From: Trichobilharzia szidati
Taxonomy: Eukaryota; Platyhelminthes; Trematoda; Strigeidida; Schistosomatidae
Reading direction: 5' to 3'
DNA length: 64,000 bases
Assembly: GCA_944472155.2 (NCBI GenBank)
Contig: OX235277.1
Coordinates: 9,186,804-9,250,803 of the forward strand
The translations under genes were made by a program, and so were the position numbers. Below the pieces are notes generated by a model, which made no database searches, was not told where the DNA came from, and saw nothing but the letters and a program-made list of their open reading frames with translations. Shown piece by piece: positions 53,060 through 64,000 of the stretch (position 1 is the first letter of the stretch; every line of letters starts with the position of its first letter).

Positions 53060-55650
53060 AATAAAGGTTTTTGTATTTCCCAATGAATGAAAAACAAAAC
53101 GATATTGTTTTTACTGACGTTTCGCTATTTAATGCTAATAGCTTTATCAAAGTATTATTAAACCGGAATTTACAAATCTCAGCATATATATAACAAACAG
53201 TTAGGGGGGTGAGAAAATAGACATAGGTCAAGTTAAAGGGACATATTGAAAGTAAAATAGCAATGAAGATAACTAAACCAAATAACAAAGGTAATAGTAT
53301 GTCTGTTATGATATCAAAATAAAGTTTACTAACTGGATCATCATTCGTCTGTCTGGAGGCATTTTTCGTTGTCAAGTTGGTGAATTTGTAAAGATAACAA
53401 AATCATCATGTGTAGATTGTTGAATTTGATAAGTGTATAAGATTATAAACGCAGCGTGTGTTTACATAATGAAAGTGCTTATCACATTCGTGTTGGTTTT
53501 GTCACTTCATGGGGGGGGAGGGAGGTGTTGTAACTAGGTCAGATTCTGTTTTAGTCCATCATTCCTATTCAGGCAATTTTGATTCCACTTGATATGAAGT
53601 GCTTCTGATATTAAACGTTCTTTGTGATTTCTGAAGTTTTTTCTGGATTATTTCAACATTGTCAAAATCAATTTTGTGGCCTGATTCTATAGCATGTAGA
53701 CCTATGGCTGATGATTTTTTCAAGTCTTTGTAGTTCAACAGGATTTCTCGGTGGTCGAAGAGATGCTCTACGGTGTTCATTTCTTCTGATTTTGATTTCT
53801 CGAGAAGTCTGTCCGATGTATATCGCATCACATTCCAAGCATTTTATTTTATAGACACAATTAGATAGCGAATCTTCGGGGATTTGGTCTTTTATGTGGA
53901 CAAGGTTGCTTTGAAGTGTGTCTGATTTTTTGAAGAAGACTCTAATATCGAGCTGATTGAGTACTCTTCTGATATCGTCTGACGTCTCTCCTCTATATGG
54001 AATGACGACTGTTGATGTCCATGTTTTCGGGATGCGTTTTCGGCCATACTTAATGTCTGTGTTGATTTTGTTGATGAAGTTCCATGGGTAGTTGTTTTGC
54101 TTGAGAGTTTCAGTAATGTTTGATATTTCTTCTTCTTTTTCTTTCTCGTCGGTTATCAGAGAGTGCGCTCGTCTAAGAAGACTTGAAACAACTGAAATCT
54201 TTGCGCTGATGGGGGTGTGATGACTTGAAGTCTAAATATTTATTGTTGGAGTGGGTTTTCTTCCTGAATATGGATATACTAAAAATGTCCGCTTTCCCTT
54301 CTTTTAACTAGGCAGTCTAGAAATGGTAGTTCACCGACGTCTGATTCTGCTTCCGTAGTGAATTGGATTCTGGGAGATACACAGTTTATTTTCTCCAGGA
54401 ATGAATTGTGTAGATCTTGTTTTAGTACTACTAAAGTATCATCTATATATCTTAACCATATTTTAGGAGTGGGAATGCTTGAAAAGATGTTATTTTCGAA
54501 TTTATTCATGAAAAGGTCGGTGACTATTGGTGAGACTGGTGAACCCATAGCAACACCATTTGTCTGTCTATATAAAACTCCCTTTAAATGTGAAATAATT
54601 ATTTTCTAGACAGAATTTTAAAGCTCTTAATTATTTGACTGGTGTCCAGTGGACATCTTTGTGATAGCGTTGTATCTGATTCTAGAAGACTGGAGATGAT
54701 ATCAAGACTTTCGGTAATAGGGAATACTAGTATATAATGAGTTAATATCATAGCTTACCATAATGTCTTCTTTATCAATTTCTCGGTGTTCTATTTGGGA
54801 TTTGAAATCATATGAATTTCTCACAATATTTTGAGTGTACTTTTTTTAGTGGTTGTAAGTATCGAGAGTAAGTAATTAGATAGGTTGTATGTCGGTGAGT
54901 TGGTGAAATCTATTACTGGTCTCAATGGAACTGTGGGTTTATGTATCTTTGGTTGACCGTTAGAATCTTGAAGGTACATAAGACTTTGGTTTTAGTTTTA
55001 AACCAGAGAGGATTTCCAATTTTGGGTTTCATTTCTTGAAGGACTCTGTTTGTATTTTAGTTTCATTTTGTTGAATGTGGCGGATTTCTTCTTCTCTTCA
55101 ATGAGTAAGTATGGGTCCTTCAGATAGGTTTTCGATCGCCTTCTTTTCGTAATCCGTTTCTGTTCATAATCACGGTGACGTTTCCCTTGTCGGATTTCGT
55201 TATAACGATGCTTTTGTCCTTCTTCAAATTTATTAAGGCTTCATATTCTTGTTTGTTGAGATTAGATGGTATGTTTCGTTGTGTCATTAATATGTGTGAT
55301 ATCTTTTGACGAACAGGTTGTGATTGTTCATTGGTGAATTGTTGTAGAGCAGGTTCAATCATAGGTGCTATTTCCTGGACCGATAATGGCTTTCTGGTGA
55401 TATTGAAATTCAGACCTTTCTGTAGTAATGAGATTTCATTTTCGGTTAGTATCTTGTCTGACATGTTATGTATGGCTATAATATTCTTCATATCATTTGT
55501 TGAGGTCTTCTTCGGTTGTTTCTTTTCTTCGAGTTTTAAGAATTTTTTGTATTTGTCTTCTTTTAGTGACATTATGAAAATGAGATTCTCGTTCATTAAA
55601 CAGTTTTTGGAAGGATTCATAGATATGACTTGTAACAAGTAATGTTAAAC
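53060..55650 (-). mobile_element. Penelope-like element, minus copy of inverted pair
   Basis: The longest PLE here, in pieces on the minus strand: 55120-55638 (LKEDKYKKFLKLEEKKQPKK, NFNITRKPLSVQEIAPMIEP, NLNKQEYEALINLKKDKSIV, SDKGNVTVIMN), then RT motifs as in the plus copy, 54279-54548 (MGSPVSPIVTDLFMNKFENN, WLRYIDDTLVVLKQDLHNSF, ESDVGELPFLDCLVKRRESG), and 53565-53831 (GIY-YIG end: KKSSAIGLHAIESGHKIDFD, NVEIIQKKLQKSQRTFNIRS). The 3' UTR (53060-53560) has a hammerhead-like motif. An N-terminal frame at 55657-55899 (IRANPYLLRIIPPRYFYEKE) probably belongs to it. Frameshifts are present at several points. Confidence 0.85.
53112..53154 (-). ncRNA. Hammerhead-like motif, U3/A8 core (PLE 3' UTR)
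   Basis: Minus strand: TACT, TTGATAA, stem II GCTATT/AATAGC, loop AGCATTA, GAAA, CGTC, AGTA. It lies 3' of the GIY-YIG coding end, where PLE hammerheads are expected. Confidence 0.65.
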
Positions 55651-56029
55651 AGTCGTCTATATTTTTGATTCTCGTTCGATAAGATTCAAGTTTGATGTCG
55701 CAGTTATGTATTCTTTCTCGTAAAAATACCTTGGAGGTATGATTCGCAGCAAGTATGGATTTGCGCGAATATTCAAGAGGTTTAACTCGTAGTGACTTAG
55801 GAATAATTCCACTTTGTAGACAGCGTACGTTGAAAATACGATGATTATAGAAGTTACATTTATGCTATTATGACCAATTGCACAATTTATATTCCCCATC
55901 GTATTATCCTATAGACAAAACACCATGATTGGTTTCTATTTGATGCTTATTTGTAAACATGTATATTAGAGTTGAGCCTGATGTGATCTAATTGAAACTA
56001 CAATATTGTTCGCGTAAATGTGTTGCTCT

Positions 56030-56100
56030 AAATTTTACTATGGGAATATTTAATATAAATATTGAAATAATCCAGAAAAACTTCAGAAATCACAAAGAAC
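56030..56100 (+). mobile_element. PLE C-terminal remnant at gap edge
   Basis: gaaataatccagaaaaac and ttcagaaatcacaaagaac encode IEIIQKNFRNHKE, the C-terminal end of this PLE family, on the plus strand, then run into the N gap. Confidence 0.6.
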
Positions 56101-56598
56101 NNNNNNNNNNNNNNNNNNNNNNNNNNNNNNNNNNNNNNNNNNNNNNNNNNNNNNNNNNNNNNNNNNNNNNNNNNNNNNNNNNNNNNNNNNNNNNNNNNNN
56201 NNNNNNNNNNNNNNNNNNNNNNNNNNNNNNNNNNNNNNNNNNNNNNNNNNNNNNNNNNNNNNNNNNNNNNNNNNNNNNNNNNNNNNNNNNNNNNNNNNNN
56301 NNNNNNNNNNNNNNNNNNNNNNNNNNNNNNNNNNNNNNNNNNNNNNNNNNNNNNNNNNNNNNNNNNNNNNNNNNNNNNNNNNNNNNNNNNNNNNNNNNNN
56401 NNNNNNNNNNNNNNNNNNNNNNNNNNNNNNNNNNNNNNNNNNNNNNNNNNNNNNNNNNNNNNNNNNNNNNNNNNNNNNNNNNNNNNNNNNNNNNNNNNNN
56501 NNNNNNNNNNNNNNNNNNNNNNNNNNNNNNNNNNNNNNNNNNNNNNNNNNNNNNNNNNNNNNNNNNNNNNNNNNNNNNNNNNNNNNNNNNNNNNNNNN
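56101..56598. other. Assembly gap (N)
   Basis: A 498-bp run of N separating a PLE remnant from the start of duplication copy 2. Confidence 1.
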
Positions 56599-57274
56599 CC
56601 CCTTACCCTGTTAGATCATTATACATCATAATACCTTCTAATGTTCTAATATATTCATTTGATACATTTCGGAAATTAATTCTCGGATATAACAAAATAT
56701 CACAATCCGAGTTACGTAAAACTTTTAGCGATTTTTTTCATGACACTTGATGTTTTCATGAGAGAATGTGTGGTACACTTGCAAATCAGCAACCGTTATC
56801 TCTGAGTGGCATTTCAAACTTGCCTTAACCATAAATTTTAATTGTAACCAAACTTACCTATTTCTATGTTGAAAATGAGAGATTTCACATCACACTGCTG
56901 TTGATGACGTTCTCGTTCGATTCACAAACTATTCAGAAGCTCGGAAATTAGCAAATGGTGGGCGTGAAGATGACAGCTCTACCCCATGATAACAACCAAA
57001 TAGCTGAGGAGAATTCCAAGTGAATGAACAATAAATATACGTTTGAATGAATCGATTCGTAGTCATACATATCACATCATATATCTTCTTTCATTGAAAG
57101 CTAATTAAACCCTGAGAGCATGGGAATATCCGTTACTCAAACTACAGAAGAAATACAACACACAGTATTAAAGTATTAGGAAACTATGAGAACGGATATT
57201 CAGCTAGACTACAGCCCATAACACAGAAAGGGTGTAATTTCACGTAGAATATCCACGGCGTCAGGATGAATTAT

Positions 57275-59118
57275 TATATTATTTTCTATTTATTGTTCCC
57301 TTGGGTTCCTAGTGGAACATAGGGCTTCAACTGGACGTCTTCACTTACTTCTGTCTTCTGCTGTACTTTTCACCTGCATCGATGTTAGTCCATACTGTGT
57401 CAGCTCCTCTTCACACGATCTCCTCCATGTCACCCTCGGACATCCCACTCGCCGCTTCCCTTTCGGGTTCCACTCGAGCAATGGCCTGACGCGTGATGTC
57501 ACCCAGTGGCCTCCTCAGGGAGTGTCCAATCAATCTCCACTTTCTCCTGCATATTTGTTAAGCGATTGGTTCTTGTTTTGTTTGTTCCCACATTTTCTTG
57601 TTGGTGATTGTTTCCGGTGGCCATCTAATCTTCAGTATACAACGAAGAGAGTTGTTGATAAAGGTTTGCAACAGGCTGTTGGAAATATTCTTTGTGACCC
57701 GCCAAGTTTCTGATCCGTGTAGCGAAACTGACTTGACGTTTGTATTGAAAATCCGAATTTTGTTGTTGATGGTGAGTGACGAAGATTTTCAGATTGGTTT
57801 CAGGTTGATGAAAGTGTTTCTCGCCTTCCCGATTCTCGATTTGACATCCTCGTCCGTCCGTTTCTCCTGTAGTTGAGACAATGCTCCCTAGATAAGTGAA
57901 TGAAGTAACCTCTTTCAAATCCCTCCCATTGATGGTGATTGGCACTGGATGTTGTTGCTGCTGCTGTTGTTGTTGGTTGGTTATTTTGATAACATCTGTC
58001 TTGTCTATGTTCACCTGCAGTCCTGTCTTTGCTGCTTCTTCGACCAGTTTGTCGCTTTTTGCTTGCAAGTCTTCGATTTTGTGTGACATCAAACATAAAT
58101 CATCCACGCGCGAAATCCAGGTCTTCTAGGTTCTTCACGTCGGTCCAGGATATCCCTGTCTTCTCGTTTCCCACTGTCTGACGCATAATCCAGTCCACCA
58201 CAATTAGGAATATCATTGGTGATAATAAGCACCCTTGTCTGACTCCTGTGTTTACTCCAAAGCTTCGCTGAGTTTTCCGTTGTTGATCACTTGACATGTG
58301 CCGTTGTCATGCAGATGTTGAATAAGGTTGATGAATATTTCGGGTACGCCGTAGTGCTCGAGTACTTTCCAAATTACTTCTCGGTCAACGCTGTCGAAGG
58401 CCTTCTCAAAGTGTATAAAGTTGAGGTAGAGGTTTGATTGCCATTCCATGCTTTGTTCTGTGATGATGATGCGTAGAGTTGCAATTTGGTAAGAATACGG
58501 CTTGGCTTTCCTGAATCCAGCTTGTTCTGGTCGGAGTTCTGTATCCAGTGCGTCCTTGATTCTCTCCAGGATGATATGACTCAGGATTTTACTTGGCGTC
58601 GACAGGAGCATGATTCCTCGCCAGTGTTTGCAGAGTCCTAAGTTGCCCTTCTTTGGTATTTTCACGAGGTAACCTTTCCTCCAGTCAGTGGGCACCTTTC
58701 CCTTCTTCCAGACCTTTTGCAATAATGGAGTCAGCATATCTACTGTCGATTTTGGGTCCGCTTTCAGTGCTCCAGGGGGTATTCTACCTGGTCCAGCTGC
58801 TTTTCCAGCTTTCAGAAGCTTGATTGCATTCAGGACTTCAGCTTTCATTGGAGGATTTGTGTCAACTTGCAGTTGTGTACGTGCTGTTGTTGGTATTTCT
58901 GGACGGGTTGCAGGTGGTGGTCGGTTCAAGAGTCCTTTAAAGTGATCCGCCCATTGTTTAATCTGTCTTTCTTCCTTGGTAATTGGGTTCCCTTGGCTGT
59001 CTTCTATAAGTTTCACTTGTGTTGACCTCTTCCCGGATAGAGACTGGGTTATATGATATAATGTCGTCAGGTCCCTTTTGCCTGCTGCTTTCTCAGCTTC
59101 AGTGACCAGAATCAACAC
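57275..59118 (-). mobile_element. LINE-B copy, best preserved RT
   Basis: Minus frame 58252-59118 (288 codons): EERQIKQWADHFKGLLNRPP, LNAIKLLKAGKAAGPGRIPP, LLQKVWKKGKVPTDWRKGYL, VKIPKKGNLGLCKHWRGIML, ERIKDALDTELRPEQAGFRK, YLNFIHFEKAFDSVDREVIW (RT fingers to motif A). Then GVRQGCLLSPMIFLIVVDWI (58100-58297); a small insertion disrupts FADD near 58105; KTGLQVNIDKTDVIKITNQQ, VTSFTYLGSIVSTTGETDGR (57625-58107); and the C-terminal part in 57300-57600. The 3' end is at 57275. RTE/CFDP2-like. Endonuclease domain missing. Inserted into duplication copy 2 only. Confidence 0.9.
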
Positions 59119-60399
59119 TACTAGGTGTAGAGACGCGAATATTGATAAACCTTAGTTAACGTGATTCTCACCAGAGTTCTCAGTTAATTGTCTGAAGGGA
59201 AAGCAAGTCTGACTACCATCGCTGATTCCCTCTACGATTACTTTGGACTAAATGGTGCTTTAGAGTGGGGAGCCAGAAGCATAGTTTATGTTAAACAGAC
59301 AAAAAGACTCTAGAAAATCTATGATTTGCATAGAACGTTCGTCGTCCATCTTACTAACTAGAAGAATAACAAGCAAAACCAATGTATATTCAAGAGAAAC
59401 AACAAACAAAAGTCTTCAAGTGAGTGTAAAATGAAGGTACCTGACAAATGGAAAGGAACACCAATCGCTCTGAAGCAAAGCGAACCGGGGAAGCTTGTAT
59501 TTTCCACCAACTGGGCACAATAATTTCAAAATTACGCAACAAGCTTTGATAGAGATATCAGTGTCATCAAGCATAAAGAAAACAGCACAAATAATTACTC
59601 CTCAAAAAGCGGTATTAAGACCGTCAGCACTCAATACACGGAACAAGACCTGAATCTTCTGGCGTCTGGTGACGAAAGTTGAAATGAAGGACCGTCGTAG
59701 GACGAACTGAAGCCCCATGCTCTTCTGTAGACGTCGATAATTCATAATAAAAATAATAGATATTTGCTAATAAAAAAATCATCAATAATTTCATGCGGAA
59801 GTTCTCTGAATAAGAACTGAAATCACAACTATTTTGTTTTGAGATTGCCATGTATGCTTGTCTAACTGCAGCAGAATTTGCACGTGACGCAACACCGGCA
59901 CAAGGTACTACTTGGCATTTTTCGGCACTGTTAGTTTATGCTACTCTCTGAGACACAGATGAAACCATAGAATGCATGAATTTGAGTTTACCGATTATGT
60001 GTGATACAAAAATAGAATGACACCAGACAGTTGATGAGTCATTTCTTTCTTTCCCCTTTCTGTCTTTCATCCGCTGATGTATTTCGCCAAATAGTGTTCA
60101 GGAAAACGTATTTTTTCAGTGAATCCTTTCAGCATTCCCCGGAAACATCCAACATCGTCTATAAAAATAATTTTCTGAAGGTAAAAGTGAGCAGGCAACT
60201 TAATTTTTACTTGTAAAAGTTCAAAATGCTATCAAACCATCATGCTATTTCCCGTTTAACTGATCTTGAAAACAAAAATATTACTCAAAGAACCTGACTG
60301 CACCCTGTTGAAAACCATTATCACCAAACAGACATTTGGATAAAAGCGTTTACACATAAACTCAACACGATGCACAAAACATACCGAAAAACCGCCACA
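59119..60399. other. Duplicated sequence, old LINE-B relic, no gene
   Basis: Equivalent of 42640-43880. It contains gaagccccatgctc at 59710, the end of the ancient LINE-B relic. Nothing codes. Confidence 0.6.
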
Positions 60400-61105
60400 T
60401 CACTTCATGAAGAAGACTCAAATACAGTCAGTTCGAAGTGCATACAGGAGTACGACAAGGCTGCCTATTATCACCGATGATATTGTTAATTGTGGTGGAA
60501 TGGATGATGAGTCAGAATGTGAGGAGCAAGGAGACAGGAATACGCTCGATCACCGGTTAGAAGACTATAGCAAATCTGGGTTTCGCACATGATAATATAT
60601 GTCTAATGTCATACAAACTCGAAGACTTGCAGACCAACAAACTGGCTGAAGTGACAGTCAGTGAAGACAGGATTCAAGGTGAACATGGAGAAGATGGAGG
60701 TGATGAAGATTACCAACGAAAAGCAGCAACAACAACAACCAGCACCAATCACCATCAACGGGAGAGATTTAACAGAGGTTACCTCCTCCACTTATCTGGC
60801 TAGGAAGCATCGTTTCAACTACAGTTCAGTCGGAACGGATGAAGATGTCAAAGCTAGCCAGCCAGTCAGAATCGGAAAGGCAAGATACGCCTTCATCAAC
60901 ATGAAACCAGTTTGGAAGTCTTCTCCTTCACTCACTCAGCCAGCCAGCATAAGCAACAAGATTCGCATTTTCAACACATATGTGAAATTGGTCAGTCCTT
61001 CCATACGGGTCAAAAACTCGCACTGCGCGTCCGTCACGAGATCAAATGGCCAGCCGGCCAGACGGAACTAGTAACAAGAAACTCTGGGAGGTGACGAACC
61101 AACCC
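60400..61105 (+). mobile_element. LINE-B relic (copy 2 equivalent of 43880-45470)
   Basis: Remnants: KTQIQSVRSAYRSTTRLPIIT (60407), frame-shifted KTGFKVNMEKMEVMKITNEK, INGRDLTEVTSSTYLARKHR, DEDVKASQPVRIGKARYAFI, NMKPVWKSSPSLTQPASISN, KIRIFNTYVKLVSPSIRVKN (60661-61071). It lacks the two insertions of copy 1. Interrupted at 61106 by LINE-D; the C-terminal part resumes at 62130-62410. Confidence 0.8.
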
Positions 61106-61106
61106 A

Positions 61107-61870
61107 CTTTACACATAGACAGTTAGGTGCACTCACTCCTGAGCTCTTTCTAAGGTTGTACAAAACACACGTCAGACCACACCTTGAAGTGCATAATATT
61201 ATTGCATCCCCACTGCTTAGAAGAGACGCCAACCTCTTGGAAAGAGTCCAACGACGGGCAACAAAAGGAGTGGTTGGTCTCCGAAACAAACCATATAATG
61301 AAAGGCTGAAGAAATTAGGCCTATTCACACTTAGCTACCGTCGTCTTAGGGGGGATTTAATTACTGCCTACAAAATAACAAATGACCAGAATCACCCAAA
61401 CAAAGGTGTTCTGCCATTGAGTAGGTATAGGCTCCCTCGTGGAAATCCTAGAAGGATAGCTCATCAGAGGGCAAGGACCCCGGTGTGCTGCCACCTCTTT
61501 TCCCTGCGGGTTTGCCGTCCCTGGAATTCCTTACCGGCAGATGTAGCTATGGCACCATCTGTGAACGCCTTTAAGTGAAGGCTGGACAACCATGCAGCGA
61601 CACAAGGACTGCATCCAAATGGCCTATCCCCTTAAAATCGCATACACCATTCAAGGGTAGACAATTAAACTTGTCGTTTTACTTCTTTACATTTTCTTCC
61701 GTCTTACTCTCCTGACAGCTTTAACTACACCTATTATTATTATTATCATTATTACCGGTATATATATATGTATATAACTGTTGTTACGTTTTCTTATTCT
61801 TTTTCTGTCTGTTAGTCTGAATAACTTCACCAATTATATCTATTATTATTATTATTATCTTTTCTTTTGA
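61107..61870 (+). mobile_element. LINE-D C-terminus and 3' tail
   Basis: The 140-codon frame 61156-61578: MYKTHVRPHLEVHNIIASPL, LRRDANLLERVQRRATKGVV, GLRNKPYNERLKKLGLFTLS, YRRLRGDLITAYKITNDQNH, FSLRVCRPWNSLPADVAMAP, SVNAFK; a stop at 61576 interrupts FKxRLDNHAATQGLHPNG. This is the classic CR1/Jockey-type RT C-terminus. A UTR with ATT runs at 61733 and 61840 follows. 5' truncated. Confidence 0.85.
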
Positions 61871-62138
61871 CGACGATACCGAAGGACTAACTGGTGAAAG
61901 GATCAACTCCATTCACAGTAGTAACAGTCTTAACACACTTCATACTACAAACCACATATAATTAACCCTGCACTACTCCTTTTGGAGTCAACCAAAGCTA
62001 CGACAGTCGAGTGGCGGGAGGAGCTACGCAGAAGTTTACCGAAGAGCAGGAATCTACACCTCACAATCAAGAGGCAAGCACAAAAAAATGAAATTGGTTT
62101 ATACTAGCTTGTAAAAACGATATTGGATATTGGAACCC
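61871..62138. repeat. Remaining inserted sequence incl. repeat shared with 27010-27128
   Basis: ccgaaggactaactggtgaa at 61880 looks like a tail with no frame; 62031-62138 is the repeat also at 27010-27128. It ends exactly where duplicated LINE-B sequence (cagaaagagccgatcgctca) resumes, so it belongs to the insertion. Confidence 0.6.
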
Positions 62139-62410
62139 AGAAAGAGCCGATCGCTCAACAAATACATTGTTGAAGAAAATGGAGATGGATCGAGTATACA
62201 TTGAGGAAACAGTCGAGTGAAATCGCGCGCAATGCAGACCATCATTCTAGTGGAATCCCAATGGGAAGCAACGAGTGGGCAGTTGGTGCAAGGGTGACAT
62301 GGAAGAGATTGTGTGAGTTGGAGGAGGATGGCAGAAAGTAGGAGAAAGTGGAGATGTGTGTTTTTGAAGCCCTATGTTCCACTCGGAACCCAAGGCAACA
62401 ATAATAATGA
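62139..62410 (+). mobile_element. LINE-B relic 3' end
   Basis: Continuation of 60400-61105: gagccgatcgctcaacaaat, ggagatggatcgagtataca, then gaagccctatgttccact and an AATAAT tail at 62400. Matches 45480-45745. Confidence 0.8.
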
Positions 62411-62689
62411 TAATAATAATAACTCACCTGTTTGTCCTTATATAGTTAAATAAAATTTGATGCGTTTCAGTGTTTATAAAAACATAAAAGTAAATATATT
62501 TGCCATACTGATAGCAAATGTTATCGTATTCTATCCTCATATTGATACTCGGTTAAGAAATTCGACTACATATAGGTGAATCAATACTGTTGGTTATGAT
62601 AACTTCTTCTTTGGAATACTGTTCAACTGAAATCGCTTCAACTAATTTAGAACGTCAATCAGCCATGTTGTGCTTTGACACAGCATGAT

Positions 62690-63685
62690 ATATTATTATT
62701 ATTGTTTCTTTTAATTCCTAGAGGAACGTAGGGCTTCAGCCGTGCGTCTCTATTGCGTTCGGTTATCTGCTACAGTCTTCACCTGGCTCCATGTCTGTCC
62801 ACACGTTTTCATCTCCTCTTCACATGACCTCCTCCAAGTGACCCTTACACTGACGACCAACTCGCCGCTTGCCGTTCGGGTTCCACCGGAGATATGGCTT
62901 GTCTAGTGATGTCACTTGATGGTTTCCTCAGAGTATGGCCAGCCAATCCATCTCCATTTCTTCCTGCCCATTTGTTTCACAATCGGTTCCTGGTTGGTTC
63001 GCTCATTGCCAGAGATCTCTGTTGCTGATCTTTTCTGACCGGCCATGTGATCTTGAGTATTGAGCGAAGACAGCTAGCTGTTAATGAAGGTCTGTAGTTT
63101 GTTTGAGATGCTCTTTATGATCACTTCACATTGGAGTTGAAAATTCGGATCTTATCTTCGTTTTCATGCTGAGTGCTGTTGACCTCCACACAGACTTGAG
63201 AGTAATGAAAGCTTGTCTTGCTTTTCCGATTCTTGCGCTTTGATATCTTCGTTAGTTCCGCCTGTAGTTGAAACGATGCTTCCCAGGTAGGTAGGTAAAG
63301 GAGGTTGTTTCTTTCAGGTTCCTCCCATTTATGCTGATTGTTGTCTGTTGTTGTTGTTGTTGTCCAGGAATCTTCATTACCGCTGTTTTTTCTATGTTCA
63401 CCTGAAGTCCTATCTTTGATGCTTCTTCTGCCAACTTGTTGCTTTTTACTTGCATATGTTCCAGTTTGTGGGAAATCAGACATATATCATCGGCGAAGTC
63501 CAGATCCTCCAAGTCACTTTTTGTGTGAGTCCATTTTGTGCCTGTTTCCTCATTGCCCGCTGTTTGTCACATTATCCAATCTAGTGCAATCAGGAAAATC
63601 ATTGGCGACACTAAACAGCCTTGCCTTACTCCCGTCTTCACTTCGAAGTATTCCGTAAGTTTCCCGTTGTGGATTACTTTGCAAT
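62690..63685 (-). mobile_element. LINE-B fragment, copy 2 only
   Basis: Minus strand: a KVIHNGKLTEYFEVKTGVRQ-like end at 63600-63680, LDCIM-QTAGNEETGTKWTHT-like, MEDLDFADDICLISHKLEHM (FADD, 63470-63512), KIGLQVNIEKTAVMKIPGQQ, NLKETTSFTYLPGKHRFNYR (63252-63512), then NEDKIRIFNSNVK and the C-terminal end at 62700-63000. Ends in ATTATTATT at 62692. Flanked by duplicated sequence with catgatat on both sides (62682 and 63688), a possible target-site duplication. Confidence 0.85.
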
Positions 63686-64000
63686 AGCATGATATCATGT
63701 AACAAGAATTAAAATATGTACAACTCGGTTAGTTTCAAAAAGAACCAAGGGAATAGCTTCCTCTGATAAGGTGAACAATGGGCACAAGTATACATCTTTT
63801 ATTAGCGAAAACTTTAAATTATGATAATAAATTGCTCAATAACACACATCCCATGATAATCTATTCAAATTACCGTTCATACTGGGCTCAAGATAATTAG
63901 CAAATTAGGTGAACTAAGTAAAGTAATTACTGTGAGGACTTACTAACTATTTCTGAGTAATAATCACCATATGAACGTATAGATATTAGGGAAAACATTA

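Larger units (their letters stand above)
56599..64000. repeat. Segmental duplication, copy 2
   Basis: Second copy of 41826-47640, same orientation, larger because of insertions: LINE-B at 57275-59118, LINE-D plus a second repeat at 61107-62138, and LINE-B at 62690-63685. The PLE found in copy 1 (46745-47410) is absent here. It starts at the gap and is still matching at the last base, so both ends are cut. Confidence 0.85.

Noticed and set aside
52784..53083. Overlapping frames on both strands rich in Ile/Asn
   Set aside because: Mirror-image products of the long AAT/ATT-rich hairpin.
1..64000. CRISPR arrays, operons, Shine-Dalgarno sites or other prokaryotic features
   Set aside because: The window is clearly eukaryotic; repeats are dispersed and lack regular spacers.

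Overview
This window is eukaryotic and repeat-dense. It most resembles the nuclear genome of a digenean fluke of the genus Schistosoma. The pointers are tRNA-headed SINE-like units carrying Sm-alpha-type hammerhead ribozyme sequence, many Penelope-like elements (PLEs) with GIY-YIG endonuclease ends, RTE/CFDP2-like and CR1-like LINE fragments, CCCTAA-type telomeric repeats, and scattered short exons in AT-rich introns. Species cannot be fixed by eye. Two assembly gaps (runs of N) lie at 16841-17339 and 56101-56598.

Only one host gene is recognisable: two exons (2269-2326 and 9527-9778, + strand) of a secretory carrier-associated membrane protein (SCAMP). The first has an NPF motif and the second the coiled-coil segment just before the membrane domain. 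The splice phases match. No transmembrane exon was found, so the rest of the gene probably lies outside the window or in a gap. A weaker candidate exon or gene relic lies at 22620-22924 (-). Almost everything else is dead transposable-element sequence.

Family names used here are local labels. LINE-A: RTE-like, with the C-terminal motif WLGHVLRMP. LINE-B: RTE/CFDP2-like, with WRWIGHTLRRP; the best copy is at 57275-59118. LINE-C: CR1-like, with QLSPCISSGRTR. LINE-D: CR1/Jockey-like, with LERVQRRATKG. PLE: Penelope-like RT plus GIY-YIG; the longest open copy is at 14343-15545. SINE-1 to SINE-5: five families with tRNA-like heads.

Layout: 1-10 kb, PLE and LINE-A/B fragments around the SCAMP exons. 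10-12.2 kb, LINE-D and PLE pieces, then a dense cluster of hammerhead-bearing SINE-1 and SINE-2. 12.6-20.5 kb, a run of PLEs, two with well-formed hammerhead motifs, and the first gap. 21-41 kb, alternating LINE-A/B/C fragments and SINEs, ending in a telomere-like block inside inverted repeats. 41.8-47.6 kb and 56.6-64 kb are two copies of one segmental duplication, each carrying its own later insertions. Between them are LINE-B, LINE-C and an inverted pair of near-identical PLEs with a long hairpin.

The most interesting signals are: (1) hammerhead-like motifs in three PLE tail types whose core bases 3 and 8 appear to covary; (2) tRNA-headed hammerhead units enclosed by long inverted repeats (SINE-1, SINE-5) or arranged as palindromic pairs (SINE-2); (3) two SINE families whose 3' ends match two different LINEs present here; (4) the duplication, which lets insertions be ordered in time.
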